Made by a program: the position numbers and the translations under genes. Below, one piece after another: positions 51,850-60,236 of a DNA stretch of 64,000 nucleotides; within the stretch, counting starts at the first letter, position 1; each line of letters opens with the position of its first letter. The stretch is from the NCBI RefSeq assembly GCF_026000375.1, contig NZ_AP026708.1, positions 2,261,001 to 2,325,000 of the forward strand, written 5' to 3'. A model generated the notes under the pieces. The model saw only the letters and a list, made by a program, of their open reading frames with translations. It was not told the origin of the DNA and did not search any database. The stretch comes from Pseudodesulfovibrio portus. Its GTDB lineage: Bacteria; Desulfobacterota; Desulfovibrionia; Desulfovibrionales; Desulfovibrionaceae.

Positions 51850-52587
51850 TTAACTCTGCTCTTCCTCGGCGCTTTCTTCGGGGTCCACGACAGCTGCGCT
51901 GCCCGGATCCACGATTTCCTTGACATTGAGGAAGTTCAGGTACCGGCCGTCCTTGAGGCGCAGGTACTGGGTGCCGCTGTCGTTGACCACGGCGTCCACG
52001 ACGCCCGAGATTTCGGTCTGGACCATGACGTAGCCGCCTTCCGTGTCCTCGCCGAGGATGCCGACGCCGTACTGGCCGTCCGGCAACAATTGTCCGGCGT
52101 CATTCTTGCCGTCCCATTCGTACTGGTAGGAACCGGCTTCCTTGCTGCCGAGCTCCACGGTGCGGACGATGGCGCCTTCCGAATCGTAAATGTTCATCAT
52201 GATGCCGGAGACCGTTTCGCCGAATCCGTAGTAGATGGTGGACGCGTTGCCCTCGTTGAGAGCGATCTTGTAGCCCTCGGCCTTGACTTCCTTGCCGATG
52301 AAGCTGACGGCGGAGAGCATGTCGGTCTGCTGCATGGAAGTGGCCAGGGTGGCGATCCCGTCGTTGATGCTGGTGAGCTGCTCGAGGCTCGAGAATTCGG
52401 CCAGCTGGGATGTCATCTCAGTGTCTTCCATGGGATTGAGGGGGTCCTGGTGGGTAAGCTGGGCCACCAGAATGGTCAGGAACGCGTCCTGGTCCAGCGA
52501 CGTTTCGTGTTCCGTCGGTGAGTTGGAAGCTGCGAGCCGGGATTCCTGTTGTCCCAGCAGCACGCCTGTGGTGTCTGTGTAACCCAT
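51850..52587 (-). CDS. flgD: Flagellar hook-assembly (capping) protein FlgD
   Basis: 245 residues. The N-terminal FlgD motif is DQDAFLTILVAQLTHQDPLN with PMEDTEMTSQLAEFSSLEQL. The C-terminal FlgD tudor/Ig-like region has YEWDGKNDAGQLLPDGQY. It is needed to polymerise FlgE. It starts 12 bases after fliK and ends 57 bases before flgE. The extra acidic C-terminus (DPEESAEEEQS) is unusual but probably neutral. Confidence 0.94.
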   Translation of the reverse strand: MGYTDTTGVLLGQQESRLAASNSPTEHETSLDQDAFLTILVAQLTHQDPLNPMEDTEMTSQLAEFSSLEQLTSINDGIATLATSMQQTDMLSAVSFIGKEVKAEGYKIALNEGNASTIYYGFGETVSGIMMNIYDSEGAIVRTVELGSKEAGSYQYEWDGKNDAGQLLPDGQYGVGILGEDTEGGYVMVQTEISGVVDAVVNDSGTQYLRLKDGRYLNFLNVKEIVDPGSAAVVDPEESAEEEQS

Positions 52588-52599
52588 GATAGACCTCGC

Positions 52600-54318
52600 T
52601 TAAGCAATGATGTGTAACCCGTGATCGGCATGTATTGCCTGGTCACGGAGCTGTTGCAGGTCCTGAGCCAGAACGCCGCCTTTTCCCTCGCGCATCTGCT
52701 TCATGTGGTTGCGCATGGCGATCATGGCTTCCCGTTCACGAGCCAGGTTGTGCTCGTTTTCACCGAACCAATCCTGGTAGTCCTGGTTCCCGGTCAGGCC
52801 GGTCTGGACCTCCAGCTTGTCAACTTTCAGCCCGTGCGATTCTAAAGAACTCTTAAGAATATCAATATTGTCGGCAATGATCTTGGCCGCGTCCGCGTTC
52901 TCCGCGCGGATGGTGGCCCCCACTTCCTTGCCGCTGACCTGAAGCACGATGGAGAGCTTGCCCAGGTTCTCGGGAGTGAGCTGCAGGGTGAGCTGCTTGG
53001 TTCCGTTGTTCAGGGTCTTGAATATGGCGTTGTCCACCTGTTTCATGACCTTGGGGGCGGAAACTTTTTCCCAGGCCTTGGCCTTGGAATCCATTTCTGC
53101 GGCGTTGGTTTTGGTCAGGGCGTTCAGGGTGGAGCTTTCGGTCTGCGCCTGTGCCTGGGTCTGTGCCGTGCCCTGCTCCTTGCCGGTGGATCCGCTGTCG
53201 TCGCGCATCTTGCCGAAAAGGTTGTCCCAGTTTTCTTCGGAATCGTCTTCCTGCTTGTCCGTGGCGGTCTTGGGATCGGCCTCGGGCTTGATCTCCACCT
53301 TGTTGGCCATGGATTCCGTGGCGGTCTTGCGGGTCGAGGCTTCGGGCATGGCGTCCTTGCGGACCTTGACGGCCTCGGCCAGCTCTTCCTTGGCCTCGGT
53401 CTCGATCTGTTCATCGGACACGCGGGGCTTCAGGTCCACGGCCTCGGTGATCTGCCGGGCTGCGGTGGTGGCCTTGGACTCGTCGCCCATGGCCCTGGCA
53501 AAGACCTTGCCCACGGCGCGGGCGAGTTCCTGGTCCTTCTTGTCCATGTCGGCCATTTCCTGGCGGATCAGGGTGAAGGCCTCTTTCATGTCCTTGGGCA
53601 GGGCGTTGTTGCCCAGCATTTCCTTGATCTTGGCGGTAAATTCCTTGGAAAAGGCCAGGGCGGCGGCGAAGGCTTCGATCTCCGTCTTTTCGAGCAGCAG
53701 GGACTTGTCCTGCGGCATGGAGTCGACCTTGGTCTGGAGTTCCTTCATGACCTTTGAGAAGTTGCCCTTCTCAAGCTGCGCGATGAGCTTGTCGGATTCC
53801 TTTTCAGTGAAGCCGAACTTGGAGAAGAAGGACTTCAGCTCCACCTTCTGATCGTCGGTCATCTCGGCGGTGCGCGTGGCGGCCATCTTCTGGGCGATGG
53901 CGGCGGCCATCTGGCCCCAGGTCATGCCCTTTTCCGACTTGACCTTGTCCTCGAGCCTGGCGATCTCCTCGTCGGACATGCCATATCCCTTGAGATCGTC
54001 CTTGAGCTCCTCGAAATCGTCCTCGGTGACGCGGGCTTCGTTGTCCCGGATGTCCTTTTCCTTGTTGTCCTTCACGGGGACCTTGGTCCCGGCGGCGTTG
54101 ACGGGCTCTTCCCGCGTTTCCGCGTGGGGAACGGCGTCGAGCATTTTTTCGTTGTGGGAGACGGGAGCGAGGGCGAGTTCGTTCTCGACCATGTCGGCGT
54201 GTTCATTGAACAGGTCGGCGAACAGCTCCTGCTGGTCGCGCTTCTTGGCGGGCGCAATCTTGACCGCCGCGATCTGTTCTTCGGCTTTTTCAAGGGCAAT
54301 GCCGGGAATATTCTGCAT
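52600..54318 (-). CDS. fliK: Flagellar hook-length control protein FliK
   Basis: 572 residues from MQNIPGIAL, with AAGGAG before the ATG; a longer frame to 54360 overlaps the promoter and is rejected. The long N-terminal region is helical, Lys/Glu/Ala-rich and acts as a molecular ruler. The C-terminal Flg_hook domain has GTKQLTLQLTPENLGKLSIV, LQVSGKEVGATIRAENADAA and SLESHGLKVDKLEVQTG. It switches export from hook to filament substrates. It is the first gene of the hook operon, behind a sigma54-like promoter. Confidence 0.92.
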   Translation of the reverse strand: MQNIPGIALEKAEEQIAAVKIAPAKKRDQQELFADLFNEHADMVENELALAPVSHNEKMLDAVPHAETREEPVNAAGTKVPVKDNKEKDIRDNEARVTEDDFEELKDDLKGYGMSDEEIARLEDKVKSEKGMTWGQMAAAIAQKMAATRTAEMTDDQKVELKSFFSKFGFTEKESDKLIAQLEKGNFSKVMKELQTKVDSMPQDKSLLLEKTEIEAFAAALAFSKEFTAKIKEMLGNNALPKDMKEAFTLIRQEMADMDKKDQELARAVGKVFARAMGDESKATTAARQITEAVDLKPRVSDEQIETEAKEELAEAVKVRKDAMPEASTRKTATESMANKVEIKPEADPKTATDKQEDDSEENWDNLFGKMRDDSGSTGKEQGTAQTQAQAQTESSTLNALTKTNAAEMDSKAKAWEKVSAPKVMKQVDNAIFKTLNNGTKQLTLQLTPENLGKLSIVLQVSGKEVGATIRAENADAAKIIADNIDILKSSLESHGLKVDKLEVQTGLTGNQDYQDWFGENEHNLAREREAMIAMRNHMKQMREGKGGVLAQDLQQLRDQAIHADHGLHIIA

Positions 54319-54343
54319 GGTTTTCTCCTTCGGCACTCTTTCA

Positions 54344-54359
54344 ATCAAAAGCTGTGCCA
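54344..54359 (-). promoter_or_regulatory. Sigma54-type promoter of fliK-flgD-flgE
   Basis: Minus-strand TGGCACAGCTTTTGAT matches the -24/-12 consensus TGGCACR-N4-TTGCW except A for the C at -12. Transcription would start near 54334, giving a 16-base leader that contains the AAGGAG site of fliK. Confidence 0.6.
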
Positions 54360-54527
54360 AAGTGAAAATCCTGCAAATACAAGGGCAAGCATCCGCATGG
54401 GGTAGGCAGAATTGACCGTGTCCGGGTGATTGCTCACGGCGGAAACGGAGCGTGGGAGGGGGAATTGTGCCGGGCGAGGAGCGGAACAGGGGAAGGGCGG
54501 CCGGGGTGTTCCGGCCACGGGGTAGGC

Positions 54528-55934
54528 CTACTGCTGGCAGGCCATCAGCCGTTCCATGAGACCGAGGGCGTGGGTCCAGGCCGGTCGGGAGTAATCATGG
54601 TTTTGCAGATACATCTGGGCGTAGCCGGTCAACGGTCGGGCAATGGGGGGGCTGTCGGCCCAGAAGGACTCGTCGAGCAGCGCGCCGGACTTGAGCCCGT
54701 GTTTGAACTGGCGGCCCATCTCCGGCAGGTGGGCGAGCAGGTCTTCGGAGACCCGGCCCGCTTGAGCGGCCAGATCGGTCCAGGCCGCCCTGGGCCGGGT
54801 GTCGTCCCAGAGGCCGAACAGGTGGCCGAAGTATGTCTGCCAGAACCGGGCGGCGAGCCGTTCCGTGTCCGGCGGCTTCCGGTCGAGCCGTTTCAGGTGA
54901 TAGAGGCCGAGTCCGGACTTTCCGGTCCCGAACAGGGCCAGGCCGGGCAGGTCGAGGCCCGCGAGCCTGTCGGGGGTGTTGTCCTGCATCATCCGGTGGG
55001 CCAGGGCGGCCACGCGGCCCGGCTTGAACGGGTCGTGGCAGTGGAGCCGGTCGCGGGTGCAGGTCCAGCATCCCTTGGCGCAGTCCATGTCCGCCCGCAG
55101 CACGAAGTGGCCGGGATTGAGCGGGCCGGTCTCCCACGGGTTGACGTTGCCCATGGACAGGTTGAGGCATTTCAGCCCGGTCCAGGCGGCCAGGTGCATG
55201 GGGCCGGTGTCGGGGGTGATGAACAGCCCCATGGTCTGGCCCACGGCCCCGAATTCGTCCAGGCCGAGGGTGCCGCACAGGTTGAGGACCGGTCCCTTGG
55301 CCAGCCGGGCGACTTCCGCGCCCAGGTCCTTTTCCGCCGGGCCGCCGAAGAGCACCGGGCGCAGGTTGCGGCCGTGCAGCTCGTCGGACAGGGATGCCCA
55401 GAATCGGGCGTCCGGCCGTTTGGCCTCGTCGCTGGCCCCGAGGAAGAGGCCGATCTTGTTGGAGTCGGGCAGGGTGCGCGGGTGGGCGAACACGGTCGCC
55501 TTCATGTCCGGGAAGGGGGCGGCGTCCAGCCCGTTGAGCTCGGCCCAGTGAAATCGGTTGTACAGGTTGTTCCTGACCAGGGAGGTCCGGTAGAGCTGCC
55601 AGTCTCCGTGCACGAACCGGGTGCCGTTTTCGGCCTGCACCGGCCCGACCCTGTGTTCGGCCTTGACCTCGCCCGCGAGCAGGGCCGCCTTTTCCTGGAT
55701 GGACAGGTTGATGACCAGCTCGTAGCCGTGCTGCTTGAGATGGCGTGCGCCGTCATAGGGGAAATAGGTCGCTTCCGGCGATATCTTCATCAGCGGCAGG
55801 TAGAAGGACTTCTCCGCGGCCACGAACAGCGGGTGGCCGGGATAGCGCCGGGCCAGCCAGAGCATGAGCGGGTACGTCAGGATGAGGTCCCCCATCCGCT
55901 GCATCTGTAATATGAGTATGGGCTTTTTGCTCAT
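54528..55934 (-). CDS. Glycosyltransferase family 9 (heptosyltransferase-like)
   Basis: 468 residues. The N-terminus ILILQMQRMGDLILTYPLML is the ADP-heptose:LPS heptosyltransferase motif. The C-terminal donor-site block GLFLGASDEAKRPDARFW and FITPDTGPMHLAAWTGLKCL support GT9. A Cys-rich stretch (DCAKGCWTCTRDRLHCHDPF) follows, rather like HepII-type WaaF relatives that coordinate metal. It starts one base after the upstream CgeB-like gene and is probably co-transcribed. It could act in LPS or flagellar glycosylation; the sequence alone does not decide. Confidence 0.87.
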   Translation of the reverse strand: MSKKPILILQMQRMGDLILTYPLMLWLARRYPGHPLFVAAEKSFYLPLMKISPEATYFPYDGARHLKQHGYELVINLSIQEKAALLAGEVKAEHRVGPVQAENGTRFVHGDWQLYRTSLVRNNLYNRFHWAELNGLDAAPFPDMKATVFAHPRTLPDSNKIGLFLGASDEAKRPDARFWASLSDELHGRNLRPVLFGGPAEKDLGAEVARLAKGPVLNLCGTLGLDEFGAVGQTMGLFITPDTGPMHLAAWTGLKCLNLSMGNVNPWETGPLNPGHFVLRADMDCAKGCWTCTRDRLHCHDPFKPGRVAALAHRMMQDNTPDRLAGLDLPGLALFGTGKSGLGLYHLKRLDRKPPDTERLAARFWQTYFGHLFGLWDDTRPRAAWTDLAAQAGRVSEDLLAHLPEMGRQFKHGLKSGALLDESFWADSPPIARPLTGYAQMYLQNHDYSRPAWTHALGLMERLMACQQ

Positions 55935-55935
55935 C

Positions 55936-57147
55936 TTACTCGAAGGTCCGGCGCATGGTCTCCATGAGCGAAGTCATGCGGTGGTCGTAGGTGTGCTCGG
56001 CCAGGACGCGGTTGCGGGCGGCTTCTGCGATGCGGCGTCGTTCTTCCGGGGCGTTCAGGTAGCGGTCCACCAGGGCCGGGATCTGGTCCGGGTGGGTGTA
56101 GCAGACGATCTCGGTCTCCGGCTCGAACAGCTCCTCCATCTGGCGGCGGTGGTCGGTGAGCAGGAACGCGCCCGCGCACGGCACGTCGAACACGCGTTGG
56201 TTGACCGCGCCCTTCATCTGCTGGCTGGTGCAGTTGAAGTTGATGTCCGACAGGGGATAGAAGTCCGGCAGGTCGCTGTAATAGGAGAGCTCCGGGTGGT
56301 AGCGCCAGCCCGTGCGGTCCTTGAGCAGTTCCATCCAGCCGGGGTCGCCCACGATGAGCGGGTTGAAATCCAGGATGCGCAGCACGCAGTCCAGCCGGTA
56401 GAGCATGGTCGCCTGCCAGGTGATGAAGGTGTCGAAGGCCAACTGCCGTCCGCGCGGCTGCAGGGCATCGTATTCGCTTGCCAGCTCGGGGAACTCCCGC
56501 CGCAGAAAGGCACCGGCCATGGGCTCGCCCGAGTCGCCGAAGGCCTTGGCCACCAGCATGCCCGCCTGGAGCAGACGCTGGGAAGGCCCGGCGGCCTCGA
56601 TGCGCTTGATGGTCTTGGTGAGCATGGAGTTGCCCACGAAGGAGATGGGTGCGCGCCATGTTTCCACCGGCTGGCTCCGCTGGGGCGTGAACCGGGTCGG
56701 GTCGGCCCCCAGGGGCAGGTAGAAGACGTTGGCAAAGCCCATGTCCTTGAGGGAGGTCACGGTGTCCGAGTCCCAGGTGAACAGGGCGGTGGGCGCGTCG
56801 AAGAGGTTGGCGTACGCGCCCAGGATGAGATGCGGGTTGTCCACGAACCAGGAGGCCAGCGGCACCTTGTGCTGTTTGAGCAGGGAGGCCAGCACGCCCT
56901 CGTGGTCCACGCCAAGGTGGTTGACCGTGAGCACGAAATCCGGCTTGAACCCGGTCAGGGCGGTGGTCATGCGGTTCACGAAGTCGTCGAGGGTCATCTC
57001 CTTGGTTTCCAGGTTCATGACCTGATGGGGCACGTCGAGGCGAGCGCAGGCGGCCTCCAGTTCGCCGATGAGGAAATACTGGCTGGTCAGCAGCAGGATG
57101 CGCGGGGGCGTCCCCTGGAGGGATGGAGTGGCCTGGGATTTCTGCAT
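55936..57147 (-). CDS. CgeB-type glycosyltransferase-like protein
   Basis: 403 residues from MQKSQATPS, with GGGAG just upstream; TTG nine bases earlier is a rival start. The N-terminal DUF3880-like half has PRILLLTSQYFLIGELEAAC and FDAPTALFTWDSDTVTSLKD. The C-terminal GT-B half has VFDVPCAGAFLLTDHRRQME and RIAEAARNRVLAEHTYDHRM. This architecture occurs in spore-coat maturation CgeB proteins and in glycan genes beside flagellar loci. It directly precedes the GT9 gene. Substrate unknown. Confidence 0.82.
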   Translation of the reverse strand: MQKSQATPSLQGTPPRILLLTSQYFLIGELEAACARLDVPHQVMNLETKEMTLDDFVNRMTTALTGFKPDFVLTVNHLGVDHEGVLASLLKQHKVPLASWFVDNPHLILGAYANLFDAPTALFTWDSDTVTSLKDMGFANVFYLPLGADPTRFTPQRSQPVETWRAPISFVGNSMLTKTIKRIEAAGPSQRLLQAGMLVAKAFGDSGEPMAGAFLRREFPELASEYDALQPRGRQLAFDTFITWQATMLYRLDCVLRILDFNPLIVGDPGWMELLKDRTGWRYHPELSYYSDLPDFYPLSDINFNCTSQQMKGAVNQRVFDVPCAGAFLLTDHRRQMEELFEPETEIVCYTHPDQIPALVDRYLNAPEERRRIAEAARNRVLAEHTYDHRMTSLMETMRRTFE

Positions 57148-57197
57148 TGCTCCCAACCTATCGGCAGGGAAAGGGTTTGTCTACAGGGTGTCCGGCA

Positions 57198-58601
57198 TCA
57201 GCACCGGCCCTTGGCCAGATACAGGTTCTTGTCGGCCCGCATGGTGATGGACCCCAGGTCGTCGCCCTTTTCGTATTCGGCAAGGCCGTAGGAGAACGAC
57301 ACGGTCGGTTCATCGGGAGACTGGCACACGGCCTCAAGCATGCGTTTGGCCAGGGTCAGGGCATCGTCAAGCTCGCCGTCCATGAGGATGATGAATTCAT
57401 CCCCGCCCCAGCGCGCCAGCAGGTCGGAGGGCCTGATGGTGTCGGCGATGGTGTCGGCCACCCTCTTCAGCACGGCGTCGCCCTGGATATGGCCGTGGGT
57501 GTCGTTGATTTCCTTGAACTTGTCGAGGTCGATGATGATGGTCGAGAAGGCGATGCCGTACCGGTCCGCCTTGTACGCGGCCTGGTCGAAGCGTTCTTCC
57601 AGGGCGCGCCGGTTGGCGGTGCCGGTGAGCGGATCGGTCTGGGCCATGTCCTCCAGCCGGGTCTGGAAGTGGTTGATCACGGCCACGCAGAGCAGGATGA
57701 CCAGGGCGGACACGCCGCCGCCCACGGCCAGGGTGCGGATCAGGTTGCGCTTGGCGGATTTCAGGGCCACGGCCTCGTCCTGGTCCACGATGAGGAACCA
57801 TTCCAGTTCAGGGATGTAGCGCGCGGACAGCAGGTGGTGCTGGCCGTCCCAGTCGTACTCGTGGGAGGTGACCTTGTCCCGCTCGCTCAGGATGGCCTCG
57901 GCCACGTCGCGGAGGCCTCCGGCCTTGGCTATGGAGAACCGCTTGATGCGCGATTTGTCCGGGTGCACCTGGACCAGCCCGTCCTGATCCACCAGGTAGA
58001 TGGTCCGCGAATACTGCTTCTGGACTTTTTCGATCCGGGCCGCGACCTGGTCGACGTTGACCCCGGAGCCGGTCACGCCGAGAAGGCGGCCGTTTGCATC
58101 TTCCACGCGGCAGTTGACGAAGATGGACAGGGTGTCGTTGTCGCCCTCGCTCAGGTCCACGTTGAGGTCGTACTCCTTGCCCATGCGGGTGAAGGCGAAG
58201 AACCAGACGTCGCGCGGGTCCCTGGCCCCGATGGTCTTCAGGATGCCGTCCTGGTTGTAATACCTGTCGGAGTTAACGGACACGAAGAACGTGGTCAGGA
58301 AGTCGTATTTGTCTCTGATCCCGGCAAGGTAGCGCTTGATCATTCGGGTGTCGTTTTCCCCGGCGTGCACCCAGTCCTTGAGGAAGGCGTCGTTGGCCAT
58401 GGACGTGGACACCATGATGGGGCGAATCAGAGCCCCCTGGATTTCGGAATAGATGTTCTTGCCCGTCAGGGGCAGGGAGGAGTGGAGCAGTTCTTCCCGG
58501 ATGGTCCGGCGAGTGACTTCGTAGTTGATCAGGCTGGTGAACAGGAAGGTCGCGGCCAGGATCAGGGAGAGGGCGAGGATGAGTTTGGACTTGAGGGTCA
58601 T
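57198..58601 (-). CDS. Membrane diguanylate cyclase with dCache-type sensor
   Basis: 467 residues. TM1 is at about 7-27 (ILALSLILAATFLFTSL), a periplasmic Cache-like sensor runs from about 30 to 285 (FFVSVNSDRYYNQDGILKTI, GVTGSGVNVDQVAARIEKVQ), and TM2 is near 288-310. The GGDEF domain covers about 315-467: TDPLTGTANRRALEERFD, DLDKFKEINDTHGH and the intact catalytic RWGGDEFIILM near 395. No RxxD inhibitory site is obvious before it. It makes c-di-GMP in response to a periplasmic ligand and may influence motility. Confidence 0.93.
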   Translation of the reverse strand: MTLKSKLILALSLILAATFLFTSLINYEVTRRTIREELLHSSLPLTGKNIYSEIQGALIRPIMVSTSMANDAFLKDWVHAGENDTRMIKRYLAGIRDKYDFLTTFFVSVNSDRYYNQDGILKTIGARDPRDVWFFAFTRMGKEYDLNVDLSEGDNDTLSIFVNCRVEDANGRLLGVTGSGVNVDQVAARIEKVQKQYSRTIYLVDQDGLVQVHPDKSRIKRFSIAKAGGLRDVAEAILSERDKVTSHEYDWDGQHHLLSARYIPELEWFLIVDQDEAVALKSAKRNLIRTLAVGGGVSALVILLCVAVINHFQTRLEDMAQTDPLTGTANRRALEERFDQAAYKADRYGIAFSTIIIDLDKFKEINDTHGHIQGDAVLKRVADTIADTIRPSDLLARWGGDEFIILMDGELDDALTLAKRMLEAVCQSPDEPTVSFSYGLAEYEKGDDLGSITMRADKNLYLAKGRC

Positions 58602-58640
58602 GGGGCGACTCTATCGTAACCGGCTTGCCTGTTCAACGAC

Positions 58641-59105
58641 TTACAGCTCGTCCGAATCGAGGATGATGGTCACGGGGCCCCAGTTGGTGAAGTCCAGGTG
58701 CATCTCGGCCCCGAATCTGCCGGTGGCCAGCTGTCCGGGGGCGCGCTTTCCGGCCTCCTCCACGAAGTGGTCGAACAGGGACTCGGCCACGTAGGGGTGG
58801 CAGGCGTCCGTGAAGGAAGGGCGGCGGCCCTTCTTGCAATCCGCGTAGAGCGTGAACTGGGAGATGAGCATCAGGTCGCCCTTGATGTCCATGAGCGACA
58901 GGTTGAGCTTGCCGTCGTCGTCCGGGAACACGCGCAGGTTGAAAATCTTGTCCAGCATCTTGCGCCACTTGGGCGAGTCCGCAAAGTCCGTGTCGTCGGT
59001 CTTGCCGAACCCGGCCAGGACCAGCAACCCGGTGGATATCTCACCCACGACCTTGTTGTTCACGGAAACCTTGGCGTCCGAGACGCGCTGGATGACGACG
59101 CGCAT
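58641..59105 (-). CDS. dtd: D-aminoacyl-tRNA deacylase
   Basis: 154 residues, close to the normal DTD length of about 145. Signatures are RVVIQRVSDAKVSVNNKVVG at the start, the catalytic-site SQFTLYAD near 80, and the cross-subunit motif NWGPVTIIL near 142, where bacterial DTD usually has Gly-cisPro (GPVT). It hydrolyses D-aminoacyl-tRNA in the cytosol. It begins a small group with the 82-residue membrane protein and queD, reading from queD to dtd on the minus strand. Confidence 0.95.
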   Translation of the reverse strand: MRVVIQRVSDAKVSVNNKVVGEISTGLLVLAGFGKTDDTDFADSPKWRKMLDKIFNLRVFPDDDGKLNLSLMDIKGDLMLISQFTLYADCKKGRRPSFTDACHPYVAESLFDHFVEEAGKRAPGQLATGRFGAEMHLDFTNWGPVTIILDSDEL

Positions 59106-59108
59106 GGA

Positions 59109-59357
59109 TCAGCTCCGCCAAATCTCGGTGACGGTCGGAGCCTGGCCGGTACGCTGTTCCTCCTGCGGCTGTTCCTGTCTGCAGCTGCGGGAGAGCGCCG
59201 AGAACAGGAAGAGGCAGACAAAGGCGATGAAGGCGATGCCGCCCAGGATGCGTTTGGGGTTGGTGCGCGAGTCCTTGGGGATGAGCATGCTCGTCATGAT
59301 CTTCCCATAGGACATGCCGTTGATTTCGCCGCGTTTCTCTTCTTTTTTCTCAGCCAT
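59109..59357 (-). CDS. Small single-pass membrane protein
   Basis: 82 residues. A charged N-terminus (MAEKKEEKRGEING) is followed by one transmembrane helix (ILGGIAFIAFVCLFLFSAL, about 42-60) and a hydrophilic tail rich in Gln/Glu. It begins directly after queD and ends three bases before dtd, so it is translated in that unit. No family recognised. Confidence 0.7.
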   Translation of the reverse strand: MAEKKEEKRGEINGMSYGKIMTSMLIPKDSRTNPKRILGGIAFIAFVCLFLFSALSRSCRQEQPQEEQRTGQAPTVTEIWRS

Positions 59358-59738
59358 CTATTCTTCCCAGTAGGTGGCCTTGGACGAGTCCTTCTCGGAC
59401 ACGGACACTTCGGCCAGGCGTACGTTTTCGGGCATGTCGTCCGCCAGTTCCTGGTAGATGAACCGGGCCAGGTTCTCGGACGACGGGTTGATGTCGGTGA
59501 ACGGCGGGACGTCGTTTAGATGTTTATGGTCCAGCTTTTCCAGCACCGCCTTGGTGCGCCGCTTGATCTCCTTGAAGTCCACCAGGTACTCGACCCTGTT
59601 GTCGAGCCTGTCGCCCTCGACCACCACCTCCACTCCGAAGTTGTGGCCGTGCATGTTCTCGCACTTGCCGCCGTAGTTGCGCAGCTGGTGCGAGGATGAA
59701 AAGTCCTGCGTGATGGTCAGCTTCCACTTTCCTGCCAT
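59358..59738 (-). CDS. queD: 6-carboxytetrahydropterin synthase-type protein (QueD/PTPS family)
   Basis: 126 residues from MAGKWKLTITQ, with GGGAGAAGG upstream; a long in-frame extension to 60218 is only read-through of an overlapping gene and is rejected. Zinc histidines are in FSSSHQLRNYGG and CENMHGHNFGVEVVVEG (Cys-x3-HGH). The C-terminal active-site block contains PSSENLARFIYQEL and VSVSEKDSSKATY. QueD converts dihydroneopterin triphosphate to 6-carboxytetrahydropterin for queuosine. Another PTPS-family activity is possible. Confidence 0.9.
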   Translation of the reverse strand: MAGKWKLTITQDFSSSHQLRNYGGKCENMHGHNFGVEVVVEGDRLDNRVEYLVDFKEIKRRTKAVLEKLDHKHLNDVPPFTDINPSSENLARFIYQELADDMPENVRLAEVSVSEKDSSKATYWEE

Positions 59739-59791
59739 GATACCTTCTCCCGGCTGCGGTCCGGTTTCCATCCGGGCAGCCCGACGACAGC

Positions 59792-60154
59792 CTATTCCTG
59801 TTCGTTCTTGTATTCGTGCGGGCGCTTGCCGTTGCCCTGAAATGCCTCGACCGGGTACTTGCGCTCGTTCAGGTCGCATTTTTCGTGGGCAGCCGCAACC
59901 AGATCGATGTCCATCTCGTCGGCGATGCGCGTCAGGTAGATGAGCACGTCGGCCAGTTCCTCGGCCACGGCCCGCTTCTTGTCGCCCGTGAGCTTCCAGC
60001 TCTCCTCGGTCGTGAGCCACATGAACAGCTCGTTGAGTTCGCCCACCTCGCCGGTCAGGGCCATGACCAGGTTCTTGGGCGACTGGTGTTTCTGCCAGTG
60101 GCGCTCTTCCACGAACCGGCGGTGGCGCTCGTCGAGTTCCTTGAGTGAGTCCAT
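59792..60154 (-). CDS. MazG/dCTP pyrophosphatase-like nucleotide hydrolase
   Basis: 120 residues from MDSLKELDE, with AAGGATC upstream; an ATG seven codons earlier (60175) lacks a ribosome site. The MazG-like four-helix pattern is MALTGEVGELNELFMWL and AVAEELADVLIYLTRIADEM, giving the E-x2-E and E-x2-D metal sites. The length and HWQKHQSPKNL start resemble dCTPase (RS21-C6) proteins. It is a probable house-cleaning NTP pyrophosphatase. Its stop lies 53 bases upstream of the queD start. Confidence 0.85.
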   Translation of the reverse strand: MDSLKELDERHRRFVEERHWQKHQSPKNLVMALTGEVGELNELFMWLTTEESWKLTGDKKRAVAEELADVLIYLTRIADEMDIDLVAAAHEKCDLNERKYPVEAFQGNGKRPHEYKNEQE

Positions 60155-60236
60155 CCTGTGATCCTTTTCCATCATGGTCGATGGGCGTTCCGAGTATAAG
60201 TCCGTCCTGTTTCCGCACCCGTTCTCCCGCGAGGCG

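Noticed and set aside
59739..60218. N-terminal extension of queD giving a 286-residue product
   Set aside because: The extra residues are the MazG-like gene read in another frame; QueD of 126 residues with its own ribosome site is complete.
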